Assembly: GCF_900156465.1 (NCBI RefSeq)
Contig: NZ_LT707064.1
Span: forward strand, 5,471,001 to 5,535,000
DNA from: Pseudomonas sp. 7SR1
GTDB lineage: Bacteria; Pseudomonadota; Gammaproteobacteria; Pseudomonadales; Pseudomonadaceae
DNA: 64,000 bases
Reading direction: 5' to 3'
The notes under the pieces: model-generated
Seen by the model: the letters and a program-made list of their open reading frames with translations, nothing else
The model's database searches: none
Told to the model about the DNA's origin: nothing
Made by a program: the position numbers and the translations under genes
Shown here: one piece after another, positions 17,319 through 28,450 of the stretch
Numbering within the stretch: position 1 is the first letter of the stretch
Layout: each line of letters starts with the position of its first letter

Positions 17319-18722
17319 ATGCGCAACGACACGGAAAGCCCCTTCAGCCTGACGCTCACGCAAAGCGACTTGCGCCTGCAAGTGCTGCGGTTCAGTGGTC
17401 GGGAAGCCCTCAACCGGCCGTATCGCTTCGACCTCGAACTGATCGGCCTGGCCCCGCCGATCAGCCCCGACACGCTACTGGGGCAACCGGCCTTCCTGCG
17501 CCTGGACGGCTCGTCCGGGGTGCATGGGATCGTGCACGATGTCGGCCTCAGCGCCCCTGCCGCGCACCGTATCGGCTATCGCCTGACGCTGGTTCCTTGT
17601 CTCCAGAACCTGGAACAAGGTCCGCAACGACGGGTTTTCCATCGCCTCAGCGTCGTGCAGATCCTGCAGCGCTTGCTGGAAGACCACGCATTGCCCGCCC
17701 ATGGTTACCGCTTCGAGCTGCCCCATGGGCAGTATCCGTGCCGCCCCTTTTGTATCCAGTACGAGGAAAGCGACCTGGCACTGCTGCAACGGCTGTGCGA
17801 GGAAGAAGGCATCCACTACCACTTCGAACACACGCCCTACGGTCACGTCGCAGTATTTGCGGAAGATCCAAAAAGCTTTCCTACGCGATCTGTCGAATTA
17901 TCCCTGCGTGCCGATGCTGGCGGCCAACAGACCATCGAGCACCTGTACCAGCATCACCGTTCCACACCGTCTGCCCCGACCTACCGTTTCAGCGACCGGG
18001 CGACGCCCCACGCCGCCACCGATGCGGCCAATCATGCCTTCGACGCTGCTGATCGCGAGGCGCTGCGGGGCAATCCAGCGCTGGCTCACGCCCACCAGGC
18101 CGGGCGCCGGAGCCTGGAGCGGCTGCGCTGCCGGCAGCGGGAGATCCACGGCCATAGCGCCCAACCCGCGCTGCGCAGCGGTCATGTCGTGCAAATCGAC
18201 GGACACCCGGTCTCCACCTTCAACGATCAATGGCTGATCACCGAAATCGAACATCGCGGACGGCAATCCTCGATTCTCGAGGCGAACCCGTCGGCCGCAC
18301 CGTCGGTCCGGGACTACCGAAACCGCTTCTCGGCCATCCCCTGGTCTACGGTGTACAGGCCGGCACTCGATCACCCCAGGCCCTGCATTCCCGGTTATCA
18401 CATTGCGTATGTGCTTGGTCCTTCCGGCCAGCCGGCCCCGTTCGACGAGCATGGCCAGGTCCGGGTCAGCCTCTGGAACCCTCAGCAGGAAGGCATCGCC
18501 CTGCCGGTATCGCGGCAGATATTGAACGGCCACAGCGTACTCATCGCCGGCAGCGAAGTGCTGGTGAGCTTTCTCGATGGCGATCCCGACCGACCGGTGC
18601 TGTGCCCTGGAGCGATGGACAATGGCGGGCGCGTCGTCGCGCCATCATTGCCATCGTCGCACAACCGGGATTCACGGTTGCTGTTCGACTGGCTGCTCAA
18701 CCCACCCGACACGACACCGTGA
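17319..18722 (+). CDS. Short VgrG-like type VI secretion tip protein, orphan
   Basis: 467 residues from MRNDTESPF. Residues 8-340 match the gp27-like VgrG head (PYRFDLELIG, CIQYEESDLALLQRLCEEEGIHYHF read as two adjoining motifs), and 365-440 the gp5 OB-fold (FDEHGQVRVSLWNP, GSEVLVSFLDGDPDRP). It ends about 40 residues later, with no repetitive beta-helix needle or fused toxin; typical VgrGs have 600-750 residues. No hcp, PAAR, adaptor or effector/immunity gene is adjacent. It may be a natural short form that tips a T6SS encoded elsewhere, or a decaying relict. Confidence 0.85.
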   Translation: MRNDTESPFSLTLTQSDLRLQVLRFSGREALNRPYRFDLELIGLAPPISPDTLLGQPAFLRLDGSSGVHGIVHDVGLSAPAAHRIGYRLTLVPCLQNLEQGPQRRVFHRLSVVQILQRLLEDHALPAHGYRFELPHGQYPCRPFCIQYEESDLALLQRLCEEEGIHYHFEHTPYGHVAVFAEDPKSFPTRSVELSLRADAGGQQTIEHLYQHHRSTPSAPTYRFSDRATPHAATDAANHAFDAADREALRGNPALAHAHQAGRRSLERLRCRQREIHGHSAQPALRSGHVVQIDGHPVSTFNDQWLITEIEHRGRQSSILEANPSAAPSVRDYRNRFSAIPWSTVYRPALDHPRPCIPGYHIAYVLGPSGQPAPFDEHGQVRVSLWNPQQEGIALPVSRQILNGHSVLIAGSEVLVSFLDGDPDRPVLCPGAMDNGGRVVAPSLPSSHNRDSRLLFDWLLNPPDTTP

Positions 18723-18840
18723 TACATGCCCTGGGGTGGGCAAAAATTGACCTGGCACAAGCAAACCCGGCGAAACGGGCTTACAGTAAGCGCAACGCCG
18801 CCCAAGACGGCGCTCCCCCCTGATTGCCGGAGAGACTGCA

Positions 18841-19389
18841 ATGCCCTGGAAAAGCTCCGAAAGCCGCTACAGTACCGCCACGGTCACCTTGCACTGGCTG
18901 ATGCTGGTGTTGCTGGCGGTGGTATATGCCTGCATCGAATTGCGCGGGATCTTCCCCAAGGGCAGTGGCGGTCGAACCCTGATCAAGGAAGCGCACTTCA
19001 TGCTGGGCCTGACGGTTTTCCTGCTGGTCTGGCTGCGCCTGTTCGCCCGCAGCATCGGCAAGGCACCGGCCATCTTTCCGGCTTCGCCTGCCTGGCAGAC
19101 CGTCCTGGCGCGGCTGATGCATTGGGCGCTGTACCTGTTCATGATCGCCATGCCGCTACTGGGCTGGCTGATCACCAGCGCCGAGGGACATCAGGTGATG
19201 TTCTATGGGTTCGATCTGCCGTTGCTCGTCGACCAGGACAAGGATTTCGCCAAACGCCTCGAGGGCTGGCATGTGCTGGGCGGGACCATCGGCTATTGGT
19301 TGATCGGCCTGCACGCCCTGGCAGGGCTGTATCACCACTACATCGTGCGCGATAACACACTGCTGCGAATGATGCCCAAGCGCGGCTGA
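18841..19389 (+). CDS. Cytochrome b561 (CybB-like)
   Basis: 182 residues with four membrane helices (about 12-30, 48-65, 88-108, 145-165) and histidines in TLHWLML, EAHFMLG, LMHWALY and LHALAGLYHHY as heme ligands. It resembles E. coli CybB, a di-heme quinol:superoxide oxidoreductase of the inner membrane. It is the second b561 gene in the window and lacks the peroxidase partner and the GGAATAA/CGTCT promoter of the first. Confidence 0.9.
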   Translation: MPWKSSESRYSTATVTLHWLMLVLLAVVYACIELRGIFPKGSGGRTLIKEAHFMLGLTVFLLVWLRLFARSIGKAPAIFPASPAWQTVLARLMHWALYLFMIAMPLLGWLITSAEGHQVMFYGFDLPLLVDQDKDFAKRLEGWHVLGGTIGYWLIGLHALAGLYHHYIVRDNTLLRMMPKRG

Positions 19390-19396
19390 CCCACCC

Positions 19397-20305
19397 TCAT
19401 TCGAATCCCCGGCGACCCTGCAGGCCGCCGGTATGGACGAAAACCAGGCGAGTGCCCGGTGCGAACTGCCCGGCTTCGACCCTGGTCTTGAGCATCATCA
19501 GTGCCTTGCCGGTGTACAACGGCTCCAGTTCGATTGCCCGGGTGTCCGCGACGAAGGCGCTGAGCTCGGCATCGACCCGGGCGAAACCACCCCGGCTGCC
19601 GTCATGCAATTCATAAGGCAGATCGGCGAATCCTGCTTCTTTCAAGAGACTGGACACCTGCAACGCCACGCCGTGGTCCGGCGGCACCGCGAGCACACCA
19701 TGGACCGTATGTTCCCCCGCCTCGGCCAGGACCAACCCCGCCAATGACGTCCCGGTGCCGCATGCCAGCCACCAACCATGATAGTCCGCCCATCCCAGCC
19801 TTGGCAGTTGCTCACGGACACTGGCCACCCAGGCCATGCAGCCTTGCGCGCCGGGCAATCCTGAACCGCCCTCGGGGACCGGGTATAGCTGCGGATAACG
19901 CGCCCGCCACGGCGTCCAGAAATCCACCGCGTGCCGTTCACGGTATCCACCGTAGCCCAGCCAGTGCAGCTCCATGCCGAACGCCATGAGATCAAGCACC
20001 GTGGGCGTTTGTCGGGGATGACCGCGCAACAGGCCGACCGTGGGGAAGTCGAAGCGTTTGCCGGCCGCGGCCAGGGCATGCAGATGGTTGGAGTAGGCGC
20101 CCCCCAGGCTCATGATGCCCTCGGCACCCACCTCATGGGCCGAGTGCAGATGATGAAGCAGCTTGAACCACTTGTTACCGCTGATCAGCGGATCGATCCG
20201 GTCCAGGCGCAGCACCGCCACCTCGACACCGGCACGGGCGAGCCAATCCAGATGAAGGGGTTCGAGTCGAGGTCGAGGATGCCAGTCGAGAGCGCCAAGC
20301 AGCAT
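19397..20305 (-). CDS. PLP-dependent D-cysteine desulfhydrase / ACC deaminase family enzyme
   Basis: 302 residues from MLLGALDW; the longer frame adds 126 residues of non-coding sequence. SGNKWFKL contains the PLP lysine, SLGGAYSNHLHALA is the cofactor/substrate loop, and ACGTGTSLAGL binds the PLP phosphate. The fold (tryptophan synthase beta type II) includes ACC deaminase, D-cysteine desulfhydrase and L-cysteate lyase, and sequence alone does not separate them. True AcdS is about 338 residues, so the desulfhydrase-like group is favoured. It is convergent with the b561 gene. Confidence 0.85.
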   Translation of the reverse strand: MLLGALDWHPRPRLEPLHLDWLARAGVEVAVLRLDRIDPLISGNKWFKLLHHLHSAHEVGAEGIMSLGGAYSNHLHALAAAGKRFDFPTVGLLRGHPRQTPTVLDLMAFGMELHWLGYGGYRERHAVDFWTPWRARYPQLYPVPEGGSGLPGAQGCMAWVASVREQLPRLGWADYHGWWLACGTGTSLAGLVLAEAGEHTVHGVLAVPPDHGVALQVSSLLKEAGFADLPYELHDGSRGGFARVDAELSAFVADTRAIELEPLYTGKALMMLKTRVEAGQFAPGTRLVFVHTGGLQGRRGFE

Positions 20306-20389
20306 TGAAGCAAGCCGGATAGGAACGAACCGGCATCTTAACAGCTCGGTCGTCGATGACCGTCCACTTCCTGACGCCCCTTTTGGGGG

Positions 20390-20461
20390 CGGGCTTGCCC
20401 GTGAAGAAGCCGGCACGTTCAACAGGTCGGCAAACCCATCCACCTTTCGCGGGCAAGCCCG
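20390..20461. repeat. REP doublet between fadH and the PLP enzyme gene
   Basis: CGGGCTTGCCCG (20390-20401) and CGGGCAAGCCCG (20450-20461) are inverted copies, each itself nearly palindromic. This is a typical Pseudomonas REP pair and may also end fadH transcription on the minus strand. Confidence 0.7.
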
Positions 20462-20486
20462 TTCGGAGTGAACGGGCGATCTTTTC

Positions 20487-22917
<2,431 letters not shown>

Positions 22918-24048
22918 ATGCGCAAACTTTTGTACCTGTTGTTTTCACTGGCCTCGATTGCCGCCCTGGTCACCTACGCGCTGTGGACGGCGGATCGTCC
23001 GGCGGGCCATTACCTGTCGGACCTGCGCATCAACCTGGCGGTCGACCAGGGCATCCCCGCCGATCAAGGCAATCTGCTGGGTATCCAGCCCGAGCTCTTC
23101 CCCACGGATTACCAGAGCCCCGAGCGACTGCATCGCAAACTCGCGGCCTATCTGCAGGCTGCCCGCGACCAGGGCTTCGTCAACGAAAAAACCATCGTGG
23201 TCTTGCCCGAGCACATCGGTACGTGGCTGATGATCAGCGGTGAAAAGGACGAGCTGTATCAGGCTGGGACATTGAAGGAAGCGATGAACTGGCTGGCCGT
23301 CAGCAACCCGTTGGCCTTTATCCGGGCCTTGCTCGCTGCCGAGGGCGATAAACGACTGGACGATGCGTACTTGCGCATGAAGGCCCAGGGCATGGCCCAT
23401 GAGTACCAGGCGCTGTTTGGCGGCCTGGCCAAGGAGTTTGGCGTGACCCTGGTGGCCGGCTCCATCGTACTGCCCGAGCCCAGCGTCAGCGAGGGCGAAC
23501 TGCGGATAGGTCCGGGCGCGCTGTACAACAGCAGCCTGGTGTTCGGTCGCGATGGCCGACCGCTCGGGCAACCTCAGCGCCAGCAGCATCCTGTATTCGA
23601 TCAACACGAGGTACTGGGTAGCGAACGCTCCGACACACCTCGCGTCATCGACACCCCGGCCGGACGCCTGGGGGTGCTGATCGGCAGCGACAGTTGGTAC
23701 CCGGTCTATTATCGACAACTCAACGAACAGGGCGCACAACTGATCGCCGTCCCCGCCTTTGTCCTGGGACGAGACACCTGGAACGAACCCTGGAGCGGCT
23801 ATAAAGGCCTCTCCACCCCCAGCGAGGTCAGCCTCAAGCCCGGAGAAGTGAGCGAAGGCCAGGCCTGGCATCGCCTGACCCTGACCAGCCAGTTGCCCAT
23901 CAGCCAGGCCAAGGGCGGCGTCAGCGTGTTCCTGCGGGGGCAGTTCTGGGACAACGGAAGCGCCGGCCAAAGCTTTATCAGCCACGGCGGCCAGCATTTC
24001 CCTGACGGCGAAGCCCGTGGCGCGCGCTTGCTGAACCTGTGGTTGTAG
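22918..24048 (+). CDS. Nitrilase-superfamily (carbon-nitrogen hydrolase) fold protein, membrane-anchored and cysteine-free
   Basis: 376 residues. Residues 4-24 form a signal anchor and the rest should be periplasmic. The C-N hydrolase fold is visible: VVLPEHIGTW with the general-base glutamate E98, ALYNSSLVFGRDG, and the segment LGVLIGSDSWYP that normally carries the catalytic cysteine (I-C-x-D). Here that position is G256, followed by S257, and the whole protein contains no cysteine. It is either a pseudoenzyme or uses another nucleophile. The AraC-type regulator starts two bases after its stop, so they are co-transcribed. Confidence 0.8.
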   Translation: MRKLLYLLFSLASIAALVTYALWTADRPAGHYLSDLRINLAVDQGIPADQGNLLGIQPELFPTDYQSPERLHRKLAAYLQAARDQGFVNEKTIVVLPEHIGTWLMISGEKDELYQAGTLKEAMNWLAVSNPLAFIRALLAAEGDKRLDDAYLRMKAQGMAHEYQALFGGLAKEFGVTLVAGSIVLPEPSVSEGELRIGPGALYNSSLVFGRDGRPLGQPQRQQHPVFDQHEVLGSERSDTPRVIDTPAGRLGVLIGSDSWYPVYYRQLNEQGAQLIAVPAFVLGRDTWNEPWSGYKGLSTPSEVSLKPGEVSEGQAWHRLTLTSQLPISQAKGGVSVFLRGQFWDNGSAGQSFISHGGQHFPDGEARGARLLNLWL

Positions 24049-24049
24049 C

Positions 24050-25087
24050 ATGAAACCGCAGCCGATGCGCCTGGGGGACCTGTCAGTGGGTTTCGTCCAT
24101 AGCCTGGCCGATGCGGTCGCCAGCCACGGACAGGATCCCCAGCCCTTGCTGGAACAATATGGCCTCGATGCCGCACGCCTGGCGGAGCCTGGGGCACGGT
24201 TGTCGATTCCACGCTACATGCGCCTGGGCCATGCCGCGATCCAGCAGACGGCAGACCCGGCCCTGGGCCTGCGCATGGGACGCTTCAGCCGCTTGAGCCA
24301 GGCTGGCCTGGCTGGTGTCACCGCGGCCCAGGCCCCGACGGTCCGCGAAGCCGCACGCTGCATGGTTCGCTTCGAGCCGCTCTACGGCTCCAACTACCGT
24401 GGTCAATCGAGCTTTCACGAAGATGCCCAGGGCGCCTGGGTACGGTTCTATTCCATCAGTCCGTATAACGCCTATAACCGCTTCGTCGTGGACTCGATCA
24501 TCGCCGGCTGGCTCCAGCAGCTCTCCAGCGTGAGCGGCAACCCGCTGCGAGCCGAGCGCATAGAGATCGAATTCGAAGCGCCGGCCTACCTGGAAGCCTA
24601 CCGGGCACTCGGTGATTGCCCGATCGTATTCGGGGCCGAACAGAACCAGTTGCGCCTGGGCCTGGAAAGCCTCGCCCAGCGCAACCCACAGCACTGCCCC
24701 AGCACTTGGCGGCACCTGCTGCAACTGTGTGAACGGGAACTGGAACAACTCACCCGCACCCGCAGCCTGCGCGAGCGCATCATCCAACTGCTGGGGCCGT
24801 TGCTCAGCGGTGGCCGTGAACCCGGCCTGGAAGAAGTGGCGGCACGCCTGAAGCTACCGACCTGGACGCTACGCCGAAAACTGGCGGAAGAAGGCACACA
24901 ATTTCGCGCCATTCTCAACGACACTCGGCGCGACCTGGCCATGACTTACATTCGCGACACTGAACTGGCGTTCGGTGAAATCGCCTATTTGCTGGGGTTT
25001 GCCTCAGCCGAAGCATTTCAACGCGCGTTCAAGCGCTGGAATGGCCAGACGCCCGGAGAGTTTCGTCGCAGTCATCGGAACAAATGA
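24050..25087 (+). CDS. AraC family transcriptional regulator
   Basis: 345 residues. The N-terminal part (residues 20-200) is the arabinose-binding-like domain of the OruR/ArgR-type subgroup (PALGLRMGRFSRLSQAGLAG as part of the DUF4880-unlike sensor). The C-terminal double HTH (about 240-340) includes LEEVAARLKLPTWTLRRKL and FGEIAYLLGFASAEAFQRAF. It follows the nitrilase-fold gene by two bases. The cluster with fadH suggests a lipid-related inducer, but this is only inferred. Confidence 0.9.
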   Translation: MKPQPMRLGDLSVGFVHSLADAVASHGQDPQPLLEQYGLDAARLAEPGARLSIPRYMRLGHAAIQQTADPALGLRMGRFSRLSQAGLAGVTAAQAPTVREAARCMVRFEPLYGSNYRGQSSFHEDAQGAWVRFYSISPYNAYNRFVVDSIIAGWLQQLSSVSGNPLRAERIEIEFEAPAYLEAYRALGDCPIVFGAEQNQLRLGLESLAQRNPQHCPSTWRHLLQLCERELEQLTRTRSLRERIIQLLGPLLSGGREPGLEEVAARLKLPTWTLRRKLAEEGTQFRAILNDTRRDLAMTYIRDTELAFGEIAYLLGFASAEAFQRAFKRWNGQTPGEFRRSHRNK

Positions 25088-25114
25088 GCCTCGAGCCCGC
25101 CGCCTGCTGCCTTC

Positions 25115-25201
25115 CTACAGCTCGGTGGCGTCCTCGGCGGGTTCCGGCGGGTCCAGCTCATACGCCTGATATTCCAGCAGCTCTTCCTGATAGTCGTCCA
25201 T
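25115..25201 (-). CDS. Small acidic protein of 28 residues
   Basis: A short ORF, MDDYQEELLEYQAYELDPPE then PAEDATEL, preceded by GGGGAAGGA about seven bases upstream, a very strong ribosome-binding site. It is acidic with no membrane segment. Two tandem perfect hairpins lie in its presumed leader. I do not recognise the family; translation is supported by the ribosome-binding site and the codon pattern. Confidence 0.55.
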   Translation of the reverse strand: MDDYQEELLEYQAYELDPPEPAEDATEL

Positions 25202-25254
25202 TGCGAATCCTTCCCCTGTTCGTTGAAACCGATGCCTGATGGCGCTGGTATCAG

Positions 25255-25297
25255 CATAAAGCTGCTTTATGAATAAAACATGAAGCAAAAGCTTCAT
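25255..25297 (-). promoter_or_regulatory. Tandem hairpins upstream of the 28-residue ORF
   Basis: CATAAAG-CTG-CTTTATG (25255-25271) and ATGAAGC-AAAA-GCTTCAT (25280-25297) are perfect inverted repeats only eight bases apart in AT-rich DNA. They may be operators for a dimeric repressor or leader-RNA hairpins. Confidence 0.5.
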
Positions 25298-25371
25298 GAA
25301 TTAAACGTAGCACAACGGCAGGAAATTAAAGGGTGATCTGTGGCAAGGTATTTCAACCTCGCCACAAGGCT

Positions 25372-26253
25372 TCACGAGGCAGGCAGCGGCTGGATGGGTT
25401 CAGAGGGAGGCGGCAGGTCACTGGGCGGGGGCGGCGTGATGGGCTCCTGGGTCGGCTCCGGCGCTGTAACGGGCACGGCCTCCCCTGATGGCGCTACTTC
25501 ACTGGGCGCGATTGGCGCAGGTTCCGCAGGAGGCACCACTGGTTCCGAGGCCGCTGGGAGGACCTGAGCCGGGGCTGGCGCAGCTTCCTGCTGCGTCGGC
25601 GCTACGGGCGCCGGGGCTGACGGCTCCGGCATCGGCGCAGGCGTCAACGCGGCAGGCTCTACCCTGGTTTCCGGAACGCCCAGCTCAGCTTTCGGTTTAT
25701 CGGCACTTTCAGCGCCCTTCTTCGCTTCCGCTGGCAGGAATGCCTCCACCAGCGCAAAGAAACGCTCATAGAACTTGGCCGCCGATACCGTTTCACTGGC
25801 GACCTTGACCATCGAATCATCCGACGAACCGATGGGCATCGACACCGACCCCAGCACTCCCACGCCCAGGCTGGCGGAGTTGTTGATCTTCTTCAGCGCG
25901 TAACGGTCCTGCAGCGCGTTGGCGAACATGGTCGAACGGTGTCCGGTGCCGCTGTCCTGCGCGCAGACCAGGTTGAAGCTGATCTCCATGTGAGTATCAC
26001 CGGTCTGCTGGAAGCTTTTGTGGCCGCTGACCAGTTTCGGATCGCTGCTGGTAATGATGTAGCCCTGGCTGAGCAGCGCACGGCGCCCGGCCTCGCAGGT
26101 CGCTGCATCGCTCACCGGATAGGTCCGGGAATAGGTACCGGAGTCATCGAAGTTCTCATGCTCGTAAATGGCGGCTTTCTTCGACGAGCAACCGGCTGCG
26201 ACAGCCAGCATCAGTGCCAGCCCGACGGTGCGCATGTGAAATGATCTGAACAT
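25372..26253 (-). CDS. DUF2242 lipoprotein with proline/alanine-rich tail
   Basis: 293 residues from MFRSFHMRT. The signal peptide ends in a lipobox (AVAAGC, lipid-bearing cysteine near residue 22). The DUF2242 domain follows (residues 30-180, ENFDDSGTYSRTYPVS, SQGYIITSSDPKL). The last 110 residues are low-complexity P/A/E repeats, probably an unstructured periplasmic linker. Function unknown; an outer-membrane or periplasmic lipoprotein is expected. Confidence 0.82.
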   Translation of the reverse strand: MFRSFHMRTVGLALMLAVAAGCSSKKAAIYEHENFDDSGTYSRTYPVSDAATCEAGRRALLSQGYIITSSDPKLVSGHKSFQQTGDTHMEISFNLVCAQDSGTGHRSTMFANALQDRYALKKINNSASLGVGVLGSVSMPIGSSDDSMVKVASETVSAAKFYERFFALVEAFLPAEAKKGAESADKPKAELGVPETRVEPAALTPAPMPEPSAPAPVAPTQQEAAPAPAQVLPAASEPVVPPAEPAPIAPSEVAPSGEAVPVTAPEPTQEPITPPPPSDLPPPSEPIQPLPAS

Positions 26254-26427
26254 TGAACATCCTGAAGAAAACGGTCCGGGGCGCATTGTGCAACACAACG
26301 CTTCCGGTGATGTGGGGATTCGTGTCTCAAAGGGGTTACAAGTCTACCGGGGGATGTTTATCGGAAAAAGACACAAACCCGGCGGATCGATGAACATCCT
26401 GTTAATCGCAACGCGCAGAAACAAAAA

Positions 26428-26454
26428 ACCCCGACTTTCCAGTCGGGGTCTTTT
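26428..26454 (-). terminator. Rho-independent terminator of ppiD
   Basis: ACCCCGACT and AGTCGGGGT form a perfect 9-bp stem with a TTCC loop (26428-26449). On the minus strand the stem is followed by TTTTTT. It lies 27 bp after the ppiD stop; the TTTTG on the plus side could also work in reverse. Confidence 0.9.
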
Positions 26455-26475
26455 GTGAAGCGAACTACCGGAGCA

Positions 26476-28347
26476 TCAGTACCGCTTGATGTCCGCTTCG
26501 CTCTCCAGCTGCTTGCGATAAGCCGCGAAGTCCTGCTGACCAATTCGGGAGGCCAGGTAGCGACGGTATTCGGCTTTCTCTGCGTCGGTCGGCGCCGCCG
26601 CCTCGTTCACCCCGTTCAGGCGCACGATCATCAGGCTTCCATCAGGCAAGGTGACGCTGGTGAACGTCGGCTTGTCCTTGGATTCCGGCTTGGGCATGCG
26701 GAACAGTGCCTGCAGAACGGCTGGATCGATGCCTTCCTGGCTGCGAGTCGCCGCCTCGGTGACTTTCCAGCCCTGGCCATCGACAGGCTTGTCCAGTGCG
26801 GTCTTGCCTTCGCGCAGGCTAACGATCAATTCGTCCGCCCGGGTCTTGGCTGCCGCGCTGGCATGCTCCTTCGTCAACTGGGCGCGAATGGCCGTTTCGA
26901 CGCGCTCCAGGGGAAGCTGCTCGGGCTTGCGGTGTTCCTTGGCGCGCAGCACGACGACGGTTTCCGGGTCCAGTTCGATGGCGGTGCTGTTGGCGCCATC
27001 ATCGAGTACTTCCGGGCTGAACGCGGCGGTGACAACGGCGCGGTTGGCCGCGATCCCTTCCCCACCTTCGCGACCGAACGGCGCGGACGTATGAACGGTC
27101 AGTTTCAGGTCCTGGGCCGGCTGGGCCAGATCGGAGGCTTCGAAAGAGGCATCTTCCAGTTGCTTGGTCGCCTCCACGAAACGCTGCTCCACTTGCTGAG
27201 TCTTCAGTTCGCGGGTCAGCTTGTCCTTGAGGCTGGCAAAACTCGGCACCTCAGGCGCCTCGACGCCCAACAGCTTGATCAGGTGGAAACCGAAATCGGT
27301 ACGCACCGGCGCGGACACCTGATCCTTGTTCAAGGCATACAGGGCCTTTTCGAATTCCGGGTCGTAGACACCCGGACCGGCATAGCCGAGATCACCGCCA
27401 TTGTTCGCCGAACCCGGATCCTGGGAGAACTCCTTCGCCAGGGCTTCGAACGATTCGCCCTTGGCCAGGCGAGCCTGGATGTCCTCGATCCTGGCCTTGG
27501 CCTGTGCCTCGGTGACCTTGTCATTGACCTCGATCAGAATATGCGCCGCCCGACGTTGCTCGGACAGGTTGGCGATTTCCTTCTGGTAAGCCGCCTGCAG
27601 GTCTTCATCCTTGACGCTGACCTGATCGAAGAACGAGGCCTTCTTCAGTTCAAGGTAATCGATCACCACCTGATCGGGAGTCATGAACTCCTTGGCGTGC
27701 TTGTCGTAATAAGCCTTGACCTCGTCATCGGTCAGCTTCACCGCCGACGCGTCGCTCTTGATGGTGAGGGTGGCGAAATCACGGGTCTGTTTTTCCAGGC
27801 GGGCGAATGCCAGCACCTGGGCATCGGTGACAAAGCCACTGCCGGCCAGGCCGGCGCGCAACTGGCCGATCAGCATTTCCTGGGCCAGCATCTGGCGGAA
27901 CTGCATACGGCTGTAGCCCAGTTGGCGAATCACCTGGTCGAAGCGCTCGGCGCTGAATTTGCCGTCGACCTGGAACTCAGGTGTCTGCAGGATTACCTGG
28001 TCCAGCGCGGCTTCGGAGAAAGCGAATTTCGCGTCATGGGCGCCTTGCAGCAGCAGCTTGCGGTCGATCAGCCCCTTGAGGGCCGAGTCGCGCAGCATTT
28101 TTTCGTCCAGCAAGGAGGCGTCGAAATCCTTGCCCAGCTGTTGCATGAGCTGGCGACGTTGCATATCGACAGCCTGGCTCAGCTCGTTCTGGCTGATTTT
28201 CTCGCCGTTGACCTTGGCCGCTTCATTGCTGTTGCTGGTGGCTTGAAAAATGGCATCGAAACCGGTCAACGCCATCAGTGCGACGATGACTCCGATGATG
28301 GTCTTGGCAATCCAGCCCTGTGAATTGTCCCTGATATTCTGCAGCAT
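26476..28347 (-). CDS. ppiD: Periplasmic folding chaperone / peptidyl-prolyl isomerase PpiD
   Basis: 623 residues. One membrane helix near residues 12-34 (IIGVIVALMALTGF) anchors the protein in the inner membrane with the bulk in the periplasm. A SurA_N-like chaperone domain (35-250) precedes a parvulin-type PPIase domain (about 265-360, RRAAHILIEVNDK, GGDLGYAGPGVYDPEFEKAL read as GGDLGYAGPG). PpiD binds nascent outer-membrane and periplasmic proteins at the Sec exit. It follows hupB, as in many gammaproteobacteria, but terminators separate them. Confidence 0.95.
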   Translation of the reverse strand: MLQNIRDNSQGWIAKTIIGVIVALMALTGFDAIFQATSNSNEAAKVNGEKISQNELSQAVDMQRRQLMQQLGKDFDASLLDEKMLRDSALKGLIDRKLLLQGAHDAKFAFSEAALDQVILQTPEFQVDGKFSAERFDQVIRQLGYSRMQFRQMLAQEMLIGQLRAGLAGSGFVTDAQVLAFARLEKQTRDFATLTIKSDASAVKLTDDEVKAYYDKHAKEFMTPDQVVIDYLELKKASFFDQVSVKDEDLQAAYQKEIANLSEQRRAAHILIEVNDKVTEAQAKARIEDIQARLAKGESFEALAKEFSQDPGSANNGGDLGYAGPGVYDPEFEKALYALNKDQVSAPVRTDFGFHLIKLLGVEAPEVPSFASLKDKLTRELKTQQVEQRFVEATKQLEDASFEASDLAQPAQDLKLTVHTSAPFGREGGEGIAANRAVVTAAFSPEVLDDGANSTAIELDPETVVVLRAKEHRKPEQLPLERVETAIRAQLTKEHASAAAKTRADELIVSLREGKTALDKPVDGQGWKVTEAATRSQEGIDPAVLQALFRMPKPESKDKPTFTSVTLPDGSLMIVRLNGVNEAAAPTDAEKAEYRRYLASRIGQQDFAAYRKQLESEADIKRY

Positions 28348-28420
28348 GCGTCCCCCAGAAACGGTTGAACTTCAAAAATTAGGCAACCGTGGAGCGTGGG
28401 TAGAATCCGGATAGAAGAAA

Positions 28421-28440
28421 GGCGCATCCGAGGATGCGCC
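28421..28440 (-). terminator. Terminator between the pseudo-tRNA and ppiD
   Basis: GGCGCATC-CGAG-GATGCGCC is a perfect 8-bp hairpin followed on the minus strand by TTTCTTC. It would end transcripts from hupB before ppiD. Confidence 0.8.
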
Positions 28441-28450
28441 TTCTCGTTAC

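Noticed and set aside
17319..18722. A type VI secretion cluster
   Set aside because: Only one short VgrG is present. No hcp, tss, PAAR or immunity gene was seen on either side.
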